Assembly: GCA_028023455.1 (NCBI GenBank)
Contig: JAQFVV010006215.1
Location: 694,580-758,579, forward strand
From: Epiperipatus broadwayi
Taxonomy: Eukaryota > Onychophora > Udeonychophora > Euonychophora > Peripatidae
Reading direction: 5' to 3'
Length of the DNA stretch: 64,000 nt
Under the pieces are notes generated by a model. That model was given only the letters and a program-made list of their open reading frames with translations. It was not told the origin of the DNA and ran no database searches. The translations under genes were made by a program, and so were the position numbers. This document shows positions 11,871-20,774 of this stretch, one piece after another; positions within the stretch are counted from its first letter, which is position 1, and the number at the start of each line of letters is the position of its first letter.

Positions 11871-12287
11871 ATAAAAAATATAAAAAAAATTCAAAACTCA
11901 AACAGACTAAATAAGAAAGTAAAATTTAAAACACAAGCAATGGTTTCACTGCTACAAGCAGACTTCTCAAGTGTAAAGAACTACAAAACAACAGCATATT
12001 TAATTTTGATTATTTATTGACTAGTTTAACTTTATGCTTTTAATGTTTATATCATACATATATTATTTTAATTTCATTTATTATTTATTATTTTATTCTT
12101 ATTAATTTTTTAAATATTTAACTTTAACATTATATATTCATGTTTTTATATTTTACATTATTATTCATTATGTATTAATTGATAAATATAGAATATAAAA
12201 AAGGTTAAAATGTATAATATATATAAAAAGATAATAATTATATAGAGAAGTATAAAAAGATGTATGTGGGTTTATAAGTAATGATTA

Positions 12288-12470
12288 TTAGATAAATATA
12301 TTAAAACAGGCAAAACTCTCCATACAGTATTGCCATTCAGAGCAAACCAGAGTAATCAATGGATGCCAGAAGATAATACTGTATGGAGAGTTTTGCCTGT
12401 TTTAATAACAGTTATAAGCAAGCATAAGTAATGGTGATCATGTGATATTTATTGTCTTAAGATAAATATA
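12288..12470. mobile_element. HHR family A, short derivative A3, with target duplication
   Basis: Element 12301-12457 consists of the two outer ends of family A joined in inverted orientation (ttaaaacaggcaaaactctc ... gagagttttgcctgttttaa) plus the family tail taataacagttataagcaag and gatcatgtgat. The hammerhead core has been deleted. It is flanked by ttagataaatata (12288-12300) and taagataaatata (12458-12470), a 13-bp target duplication with one mismatch. It sits inside the right arm of foldback E, so it inserted after E formed. Confidence 0.8.
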
Positions 12471-12531
12471 TATATAATGTAAAATAATATGTTAATGTAT
12501 GTTTGTATTCGTGTATTTGTATTGTGTTTGT

Positions 12532-12578
12532 TATAGTTCTGAAGAAGATTGCTGGGGCAATCGAAACCATCAATAGTG
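12532..12578 (+). ncRNA. hammerhead motif, family E (right arm)
   Basis: CTGAAGA (12539-12545), one extra A, a perfect 6-bp stem II GATTGC/GCAATC closed by TGGG, GAAA (12563-12566), then ACCAT and C17 at 12571. The left-arm copy has ACCGT, so the A here is a probable CpG decay. All conserved core residues are present. Stem I is weak, with several G-T pairs. Confidence 0.7.
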
Positions 12579-12640
12579 GGTTGTAAAAAGCATTGAAAAA
12601 GTAATAAAGAATGTGAATGATATTAATATTATATGTATTT

Positions 12641-13140
12641 GGCAATGCAATGGGAAATATAAAGTTAACAATTTAAATATGAGACTCAACCCAAGCAATA
12701 TTATTAATCATCATTGGCATTTTATTGTTTCAAATTATATTTAATTTATTGCTACATTGTAGATGTATATTATAAATAAAAGATTGTGAAAGTGTTTCAT
12801 CATATATTAGTATAGTGATATAATAGTAGTAATCTAATGGTTTATTACTTGGAAATTCGTAAAAAGCTTAAACAATACAAGTGTCAAAGCTGGGTGGAAT
12901 CTATGGATCTTGAAGTACAGAGTCAGCCAATCTATTTCTGTTTCAAACCAGGGCATATTCAAATATCAATTAAATAATGCTATGATTATACGCCAATGAA
13001 ATCTCATATCTTTGGAATATAATTCATAATCCATTCTGTTAATATAATGCAGACCAATTTTCAATGGAAATTTAAATTTGGGTTAAAAATAATATAGTTA
13101 CATCTAAAACAATGTTTTGGAAAGGAGAAAACCTTCAAAT
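12641..13140. other. intergenic, no feature seen
   Basis: AT-rich, no gene or repeat partner noticed. Confidence 0.5.
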
Positions 13141-13243
13141 CATTAATGATAATAAAGAGGATTGCCATTCATCAACAAGCTTTATGATAAATGCTTGGCT
13201 AGAGAAAGCATTTAAAATATCTCTGTCAGGATCCCCCCCCCCC

Positions 13244-13288
13244 AACCTCTGACCATCATTTTGTGCTTTGGCACTCCTCAGAGAGGTG
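13244..13288 (-). ncRNA. hammerhead ribozyme, family B (left arm, mutated)
   Basis: Minus-strand mirror of the right-arm ribozyme: stem I CCTCT/AGAGG, CTGAGGA and stem II GTGC/GCAC are intact, but the second box reads AAAA instead of GAAA and stem III is disrupted (ATGATGGT). G12 loss should abolish cleavage. Confidence 0.75.
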
Positions 13289-13321
13289 CTAGGTAGGTTC
13301 AGACACTAGATCTATCCTAGC

Positions 13322-13364
13322 ACCTCTCTGAGGAGTGCCAAAACACGAAACCATGGTCAGAGGT
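13322..13364 (+). ncRNA. hammerhead ribozyme, family B (all core elements intact)
   Basis: Every element of a hammerhead is present and correctly spaced. Stem I pairs ACCTCT (13322-13327) with AGAGGT (13359-13364). The first box is CTGAGGA (13328-13334), matching CTGANGA. Stem II is GTG (13335-13337) with CAC (13344-13346) and loop CCAAAA. The second box is GAAA (13347-13350). Stem III is ACC/GGT around AT, giving the self-complementary ACCATGGT (13350-13357). C17 is 13358, so cleavage is expected between 13358 and 13359. Short palindromic stem III is a known feature of hammerheads that act as dimers in PLEs and retrozymes. Unlike the other families here, stem II follows A9 directly. Stem II of 3 bp is short. 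Cleavage has to be tested. Confidence 0.85.
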
Positions 13365-13522
13365 TTGGGGGTCCTGACAGAGATATTTTAAATGCTTTCT
13401 CTAGCTAAGCATTTATCATAAAGCTTGTTGAAGAATTGGCAATCCTCATTGTTAATAACTTACAACCTTAAGAGAATGGGGTCATGTGATAGATGACTAT
13501 TATTTTGACCATTAATGATAAT

Positions 13523-14035
13523 CTTTTAAATTTTAGAACAAGTCCAATTTCTCTGTTATTTTAAAAATATTTATTGCAAGGTAATTCCTCCACATTCTGC
13601 TTTCTTTTACAATGCTCATTATGAATTGTCTCTTAATTGGATGGTTTTAAGTACTTAATTTTAAATGGTTATTTAATATTAAACAGAAATAAACATGACT
13701 GGTGAGAATATAAAATAATAATAGAGTCATTTAGATATTAAAGAACTAAATATTTGTTTATAAAGTAAAAAATAAACACTATAGTAGAATATTAAATATT
13801 TAAGGCATTTTTCTGTCATTTTTATATATCATGATTTTTACTATTACTTTACTCAAAAAAAGAATATTACTTATTTATTTAATTTTGAAAAACTAATTAC
13901 TTTATTTACATATATATATATGAAAGAAAGTTACTGATAACACTAACTGAAATTATTATACAAATATGTAAACCATTATATGTGATGTATTTTGGCTTCT
14001 CCTTAAACGAAGTCAAGAATATCTCAGCAATTATG
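13523..14035. other. intergenic, no feature seen
   Basis: AT-rich filler. No gene or repeat partner noticed. Confidence 0.5.
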
Positions 14036-15571
14036 CCCAGATAAACCTGTTAGCCATTTTATTTTCCATTCCCCACTCTAAGTCTTCCCATAATATGCCC
14101 CATCCCATTTCCACAACATAATCTTTATCAACTCTATGGCCTTTATATCTAAATCCCCCTTATCTTTTCACAAACCCAGCATAAAAACCAATAACTCACT
14201 TTCTGTATAATCACTTTGTTAATATCTATTCTCCCATAACTTCATCATCTGTACCCTTTCTGCTTTCAAGCATTTACATTCAATCAACAGATGCCTAATA
14301 TTTTCTATACCTTCCTTACACAATTTGCACACTAAATCACCCATAGTTTTCCATTTACATGTATATTCTCTTGTTGCTAAAGATCCCATTCAAGCTTTAA
14401 ACAATAAACTACTTTCCTTACTATTATCATAAATTAACTCGCATCCAATGTTTTGTTTACTTCTATATATATTTAAACTTTCTTACCCTCCATACTAGTT
14501 CTCCATCTCTCCAACTCCCTATTTTTTATTAATGCTTCTATTCTTTTATCCCATTCCTTACCACTATAACACTCAACAATCCTCCTAACACAATCATCCC
14601 ACCTTTTATACAAGTATACTGATATAAATTCTTTATCCAAATCTTTTGCATACCGCATTACCTTTCTCACCCATCTTGTTACCTGCCCTTTACTCGTAAT
14701 CCAATTAAATACTATTTTGGCTATTCTTTTACTATCCATAAACTGCAACCTACCAAACATTTTCATTTTACTTTTTGTATCTCTCATATAAAAACTTGAC
14801 CATCCCATTTCTTCTTGAATTGCCTCCTTTGCTGTCCACATCTCTGCATCTAATGCATGTCTTCCTACTTCCCTTTGTACTTTCTCTAAATAATCTAAAA
14901 CCCTTTTACTAACACATAATGCATCATTATCATATGTTAACCTTGCTACTGCAACTCCCTTCCATACAATTCTAGCTACATCACATTTATTATATGAAAA
15001 TACTGTTAGTTTCTTTACCAAACCCTTTCTTTTCTTTGCTTCATTTACCAATTTTTTCTCCCATTCATCCAAGCAATTTTCCTGATTACATAAGATGATT
15101 CCCAAATAGCTATATCTATCTACCACACTTAAATTTATGTCCCCCAATAAGAATTCTACATCTTCTATTTCCACAGTATTAACCATCATTATATTTAATT
15201 TTTCTTCACTAAATTTAATCCCCATCTTTTTACCCACCCTTGCACATGTCCTCAACATAATTTCCATATCTTCTCTTCTTTCTGCACACAAAAAGATACC
15301 ATCTGCAAAAAAAGACCCAACAAAGTATATACTCCCTTGCCACCTATTAACGGTATCTCTATCCCTCTTCCTAGTCTTTCTATTGCTTTCTCCATTTCAC
15401 TCAAATACAACAAAAATAAAATAGGTGACATAGGGCATCCTTGCCTTAATCCCACCCCACTTTTAACTTTAACTGATTCTATATCCCCTAATTGATAAGT
15501 ATAATAATTATTTTCATATAATTTCTTAATAATATTTATACAATTACAAATATCCAGTAACACCCTCTGTT
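14036..15571 (-). pseudogene. non-LTR retrotransposon reverse transcriptase, 5'-truncated and frameshifted
   Basis: Minus-strand remnant read across at least three frames. The first (15563-15252) contains the RT motif VGLRQGCPMSPILF. A frameshift near 15300 moves into the 14473-15291 frame, which carries FFADGIFLC at the catalytic site, then the thumb motif YSYLGI and the post-RT region (EKVQREVGRHALD, EEMGWSSF). In another frame follows a CCHC motif CKLCKEGIENIRHLLIEC (14276-14329), typical of the C-terminal end of non-LTR retrotransposons. The catalytic pair is normally ADD; here one Asp is missing (ADG). The fingers, the N-terminal half and any endonuclease upstream are absent. It normally copies element RNA onto chromosomal DNA; this copy is dead. 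I cannot name the clade with confidence. Confidence 0.85.
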
Positions 15572-15640
15572 TAAAAGTCTATATCTCAATAATAGCCAAC
15601 TTCAAACAGAGGGTGTTACTGGATATTTGTAATTATATAA
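15534..15640. repeat. inverted stub at the truncated 5' end of the RT element
   Basis: The first 38 bp or so of the truncated element (ending caccctctgttt at 15571) are repeated in reverse orientation at 15603-15640 (aaacagagggtgttactgga), separated by about 31 bp. This is a hairpin exactly at the 5' junction, the same head-to-head layout as the foldbacks but with a very short partner. Confidence 0.85.
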
Positions 15641-16987
15641 TGGTTTATATAAATATATATATATTGCACATTAGAATTACACTAAAATATTTTTACAGCA
15701 GAGACATGTTAATTATCAACTTGAATTATTTTAATAATCTAAAAATTAATACTATATTACTTCAAATTTAAGCTGCATTTTTAATTCAAATTTTGAAGAC
15801 ATAAAATTAGATGTGGCTTAGATTTGAAGTGAACATCTTATTTCTGCTGATCTCACATTCCCTAATGATTGTGTCTTTGCTTTATGCTTTATGCATGTAC
15901 ATAGTATTACAATAATTGATATTAGTTTATTCATGATTCCCAAATGCACTTTTCTGAATTAATCCAGTTACTGTTTGATAGCAGCTGTTTAGAATCACAT
16001 TGTGCCTGATTGCATTTTAATTTTAAGATTTGTTGTTATCCATACTAATTTGAAGAGATCATTTTTAACATCTTATTACTGCCAGTCTTGCACTCCTTAC
16101 TTTATGCTCTATACATGCATGCACACAATATTATGATTGTTAATAGAAGTTGTATAGCATCTCATAGTATTTGAACATCTTTTAATTTTGAATTTTTTTA
16201 TTACCCATAATCACTAATGATGACAAAAAGGTATATATATATATGGTGCTGAATTCTAAAGAAAAATTATATTAATTTCTATTTAAGTAAATAAAAATGT
16301 TCCTTATTTTTCAATACCAGATCTATTATAAAATCATTTTAGATGTTTTTTTCAATTTTCTAACCTTAAAATCCTATTGCAGCTTTAATTCGAGAGTGGC
16401 TAGTATTCAAAGTAATATGATATTAAAAATCACTAATTTAGTAATTGATTTTATTTAATCCAAATTCCAAAACATAAGCCAACTCATTGATTTTTTTTCA
16501 TATTAAAATAAATATTTATTTATTCATTTATAAATATTATTTATTCATTTACAAATAAAAAAGTCACAATATAAATAAAGTGAAGCATATTTTTGGATGA
16601 TCAATATATTGGAGAAATATTAATAGCTTGCTTCATGTTGGTCTCTATGTATTTTTTTTACTAAGTACAAATATTGGTGACTAAAATATTAAGATAAAGT
16701 AAATTCTTATCTTACAATTACTTGTTTCATTATACACATATTTTTTCAAGGCTTTACATCATTTGAAAAAACTTTGTTTTCATAATTACAACAAAATGAA
16801 TCATTTTTATATTCTTAACACAAATGTTTACCATTCCCATATCCATGATTCAAGATTGGGTTAAGTGAATGCTGATATTTTTTTCACAAACAAAGTTATT
16901 TCAGTAACAAATTAATCACTGTCCAGTAGATAAGCATCTAGCTATTATTAGGTATAGGATAAACTGGATTGTTACATTAATATATTA
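15641..16987. other. intergenic, no feature seen
   Basis: AT-rich, with short loosely similar stretches (for example around 15830-15900 and 16060-16130) suggesting an old duplication. No coding signal. Confidence 0.45.
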
Positions 16988-17440
16988 CTTTGTGGATTTT
17001 AACTATAAATGAACACTCTCACTTTCCAAACACAAGATAAAGTCTTTGTGAAAAGATAGAATGAATCCATCTATCTATTTATGGACAAATCTTAAGCGTT
17101 TGGAAATGAAAGTGTGAAGATGTTAAATGATCACTTTAAATTTCTTTTACTATGCCTGAGTGAATGACACTTAGTAAAAGTAATTTAAAGTGATCATTTA
17201 ACATCTTCATGCTCTCATTTCCAAATGCTTAAGATTTGCCCATACATAAACATTTGGGTCAAAAAGATAGATGGATTCATTCTATCTTTTCACAGACTTT
17301 ATTTTGTGTTTGGAAAGTGAGAGTATTCATTTATAGTTAAAATCCACAAAGCACATGTGCATTAGCTTAATGGATAATTATTAATATTACAGTTTATATA
17401 ACATAGCACTATATAAAATAAATATCTTATTAATATATTA
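16988..17440. mobile_element. foldback family F, copy F1
   Basis: Arms 16988-17152 and 17172-17351 are near-perfect inverted copies (for example cacaagataaagtctttgtg against its reverse, and tagatggattcattctatct). A tail follows at about 17352-17440 with gcacatgtgcattag and tagcactatataaa, also present after copy F2 (36418-36890). No hammerhead core or open frame was found. The central loop is ctgagtgaatgacactt or similar in both copies. Confidence 0.8.
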
Positions 17441-17564
17441 CTATAAAACAAACAAAAAGTGTGATTATAATTTACTATAATTCTTACTAGAATAGGAGAT
17501 AATCAACTCCAGATCTTCTGAGTCTGCAGCTTATCTTTTATCCATAAAAAGAGATTCATTTTTT

Positions 17565-18235
17565 AAAATATGCATATTTATTTAAAATATAGGGGATTTT
17601 CACTCAGACTTTCAAGCACCAACCAACTATTCACATACACATGACCACACACAGCACCCACCTTCACACTATCTCATACAACTGCTACACATGACCAAAC
17701 ACAACTGTCTCATACAACTGATACACATGACCACACACAGCACCCACCAACTTTTCACATACACATGACCACACACAGCACCCACCAACTCTTCACACTA
17801 TCTCATACAACTGATACACATGACCACACACAACTATCTCATACAACTGATACACATTACAACACACAGCACCCACCAATTATTCACATACACATGACTA
17901 CACACAGCACCTACAACTATTCACACTATCTCACACAACTGATACACATGACCACACACAACTATCTCATACAACTGATACACATGACCATACACAGCAC
18001 CCACCAACTATTCACATACACATGACCACACACAGCACCCACCAACTATTCACACTATCTCATACAACTGATACACATGACTACACACAACTATCTCATA
18101 CAACTGTATCAGTTGTATGAGATAGTGTGAATAAGTTGGTGGGTGTTTGAAAGTCTGAGTTCAAATTCCCTATACAATTAAAGCTCCAGATTTGTGAAGA
18201 GCACCTGGTTTTCAAATATTTATATTTATTTAAAT
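17565..18235. mobile_element. family H foldback enclosing a minisatellite
   Basis: The left edge (aggggattttcactcagact, 17592) returns inverted at the right edge (agtctgagttcaaattccct, about 18153-18172), and ctatctcatacaactg meets its own reverse complement near 18090-18125. Between them lies a tandem array built from short phrases: acacatgaccacacacagca, cccaccaactattcacac, atctcatacaactgata. Repeat length varies because units combine in different orders. The frame 17765-18025 is a translation of this array, not a gene. The right tail (gtgaagagcacctggtttt) matches family H copy 1. Confidence 0.8.
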
Positions 18236-18594
18236 TAAATGTGCTCACATATATAGCTTACATGTTTCAAGTAAAACAATAAGCATAAAAAATAATTGTG
18301 AAGATAGTTAAATGTGAATAACTTTTCTTTAATTACTTGCAACCAGTGTAATTGGCAATTTAATAACACTTTAAATGATCCATTGATTTACAAAAAAAGT
18401 GATTTATTAAAGATTTTTTTTAAAACAAAAATTAGATTTTTTTTCTTTTCTTCTTCTTTTTTTAATATTGTGTAATTCATAGTTTAATGGAATTTAAAAC
18501 AATTAATTCAACTAAATAATACAGAACCAATTTAGAAAAAATTGCATAACTACCAACTTAATATCATTTAAGATAATAAATTTAAAATAACACA
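18236..18594. other. intergenic, no feature seen
   Basis: AT-rich, no feature noticed. Confidence 0.5.
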
Positions 18595-19200
18595 GACACT
18601 TTATTTCTTATTAGCTATTTGCCAAGAGGCAAGTTCCATATATCTTTCTAGATCAATTTCTTCAAATAGTGCTTGTTCTTAAAATCTCATAGCTACATCC
18701 CTTTTTATATTTACTTTTGTACTTAATTTTTTTTATTCTCTCTCAGTAGTTTTTTCTAAAATATCTTTCATAATTTCTTTATCTATCAATATATGCCCAC
18801 TTTTTCTGGTTTTATATTGTAAGTAAAATTAAGAACTCAGAAGCTAAAATTCCTGTCTTTTCTAATGCTTGAAATGTCATATAATTTCTTTAGTGACTAA
18901 CCTTTCAATCATTTTTAGTATTGCACAAATTTTTGGCACAAGAATCAAAAAATAGTCCCAAGGGCTAAAAGCTCTAGGGTTAAAGGTCAACCTGTTTTGT
19001 TGCCTGAACATCACTTAACCTCAAAAACAATTTATTCTTCAAATATTTTTTTCACTTTTAACAATTCTATGTTTCTTTGGACATCTCCATGTTTTTAATT
19101 GCATTCATCCAAGTTATCTTTACTATTCCCTTCAGCATTTGCATCTTTAGAGTCTCCAAGCTTTTCTCTTTTTTTTCTAATTGAGAATTGATTGCTGATT
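18595..19200 (-). pseudogene. decayed open reading frame, family unknown
   Basis: On the minus strand one frame (about 18850-18610) reads as protein interrupted by only two in-frame TAA codons: KSGHILIDKEIMKDILEK, then KKLSTKVNIKRDVAMRF, then EQALFEEIDLERYMELASWQ and a terminal IANKK stop. Both internal stops could be former CAA (Gln) codons. Further upstream another piece, EKLGDSKDANAEGNSKDNL (about 19165-19109), is charged and open. The amino-acid mix is unlike random AT-rich translation, so I think it is a real coding remnant, probably of a mobile element. I recognise no domain. Confidence 0.45.
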
Positions 19201-19660
19201 ATTATTAAGTACAAAAAACAACAATTTTAATACAAAGCACAGACAGAGTTAAAAGGGATATTTACTAGGTAAATTAATTAATAAATATTTATAAACCGTA
19301 CAACATAATATAAAATAAAATATCATTATACAACAGTAATAATTGTGCATATATTATAAAAATAATACAAAAAGCTTTATGCAGTAAATATTGTTTTCCC
19401 TTTATCAATATGATAAAAACTATTTTAAAGCTTTAATTTAAAGGGCAAAAAAATATTTGCTGAAAAAGCATTTTTTGCATTATTTAAATATATGAAAAAA
19501 TAGTATAATGGATTAAATTTTTATTTTTTGATCTTTAATAAATATATAAAATAATGTTTTGTATATAAATGGATGAAATATTAAAATACATTGTTAAAAT
19601 ATTGAAACTGCTCCATCAGAAAAAAGCAGCATTATGGCATAATAACCTATCAGATAATAA
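19201..19660. other. intergenic, no feature seen
   Basis: AT-rich, no feature noticed. Confidence 0.5.
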
Positions 19661-19725
19661 CATATAAGCTAATATATAATACCCACATTCCACTCTTTTG
19701 ACACTTTGAAGCAAAATATATTTAT

Positions 19726-19772
19726 TAATATTACAGTTTTGACTGTTCCTAGCAGTCTTCATCAGATCTTAT
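19726..19772 (-). ncRNA. hammerhead motif, family C (left arm)
   Basis: Minus strand: CTGATGA, extra A, stem II GACTG/CAGTC, then AAAA in place of GAAA (G12 to A), ACTGT and A17. The G12 change lies where the right arm has a CpG (tCGaaa), fitting methylation decay. Confidence 0.65.
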
Positions 19773-19822
19773 TATCTTATTATGGGATAGAAAATGGTAG
19801 AGAAAAGACAGTTTAGTAGATA

Positions 19823-19869
19823 ATAAGATCTGATGAAGACTGCTAGGAACAGTCGAAACTGTAATATTA
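19823..19869 (+). ncRNA. hammerhead ribozyme motif, family C (right arm, core intact)
   Basis: CTGATGA (19830-19836), extra A, stem II GACTG/CAGTC with loop CTAGGAA, GAAA (19855-19858), then ACTGT and A17 at 19863 (GTA cleavage triplet). Stem III would be two pairs, A-T and C-G, forming better between two molecules. Stem I pairs at several positions with an internal G-A mismatch. All invariant core bases are present. Confidence 0.75.
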
Positions 19870-19932
19870 ATAAATATATTTTGCTTCAAATTGTCAAAAG
19901 AGTGAAATGTGGTTATTATATGTTATATATTA

Positions 19933-20774
19933 GAAAAGCAAAAATAAAGAAGGAAAGAGAAAGAAAAGTTATTGAAGATTATATTATAACATATAAGCTA
20001 CAAAAAAGTATAAAAATAGATAAGTTTTGAAAATTGAATTAGGATATATTTTATAATAAATAAAAAATGCAGTAGAGTTTGAGAAACACAATTAGGAACA
20101 ATTGATACCTTAGATATACCATTACCAACTTTAACAGTGATTTAAAAAGCATAATATAACTCATTATAAAGCATACAAATCAAATCCAATGTAGTTAATA
20201 AAAAAAAATCCAATTTTTCCTGATTTTGTGGTTGCAGAAATACAGTAGTTTAAAATAAACTATCATTAAAAAAATTGTTTTTTTTAGCAGCAGAAAATAA
20301 AAAACCTATAAGATAAAGAGCTTGTTGGAGGGGAAAAAATAATAACAATGGGAAATCAGATTAAAGATTTGCAAATATAGGTCTGGTTTACTGAAAGTCT
20401 TTGCATTGATTTAAATTGGTCAATGACAGTAATGAGCTCATTATAAGATCTGCACAGGAATAATAATGTATCATAGGGTTGGAAATAAACTACAAACACC
20501 AAAAGTTATTAAAACTAATTCTAAGATTACTATTTGATTATTATTTATAAATGTCTCTAAGATTTTCTACCAAGTATTTTTATATAAGTCAGTTAATTAG
20601 TTTTAATAAAGCTATTGACATATTGCTAATTTGGTGTTACATGAATAAAATAAAACTGTGTGAGTTTCTTACCTCTATAGCAATAATAAATAGCTATTCA
20701 TAAAAAAATATGGTCATTCCAACATAAAAAAAAAACAAAAAAAAACAAGAAAGGCAAAGAAGAAAACTATTCTA
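19933..20774. other. intergenic, no feature seen
   Basis: AT-rich, no repeat partner or gene noticed. Confidence 0.5.

Larger units (their letters stand above)
10859..12640. mobile_element. HHR foldback family E with 1 kb spacer and nested family A insertion
   Basis: Left arm 10859-11150 and right arm 12168-12640 are inverted copies (for example acccacatatatcattata against a reversed match near 12250, and gtttcgattaccccagcaat against its reverse near 12560). The right arm is interrupted by element A3 (12301-12457), so its net length equals that of the left arm. Each arm has a hammerhead motif pointing outward from the spacer. The spacer of about 1 kb is GC-richer than the arms and of unknown origin. 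Confidence 0.75.
13141..13522. mobile_element. HHR foldback family B with perfect 13-bp target duplication
   Basis: The element (13154-13509, 356 bp) is flanked by identical cattaatgataat at 13141-13153 and 13510-13522. Arms of about 140 bp (13154-13292 and 13316-13456) are inverted copies around a short loop, interrupted on the left by a poly-C run. The right side then adds the tail taataacttacaacc...gggtcatgtgatag, clearly related in layout to the family A tail. There is no coding capacity. Each arm contains a hammerhead ribozyme, and the right-arm one is the best in the window. The perfect duplication and clean arms suggest it is relatively young. Confidence 0.9.
19661..19932. mobile_element. 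HHR foldback family C
   Basis: Inverted arms: the left from about 19661 (tattagc-like edge, ccacattccactctttt) to 19775, the right from about 19815 to 19932 (gtcaaaagagtgaaatgtgg). The loop is about 45 bp. Each arm holds a hammerhead motif followed by aatattaataaatatatttt and gcttcaa, the same order as in family D (ribozyme, then an AATAAA-like stretch, then ttttgct). The frame 19833-20030 overlaps this element by chance. Confidence 0.8.

Noticed and set aside
11943-11977. Minus-strand text CTTGAGAAG, CTGC/GCAG hairpin, GAAACCATT
   Set aside because: Resembles family E in layout, but two of the essential first-box bases differ and the cleavage triplet is uncertain; too weak to list as a motif.
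17765-18025. Open frame of repeated Thr, His and Tyr residues
   Set aside because: It is a translation of the minisatellite inside family H; no start context or conserved protein.
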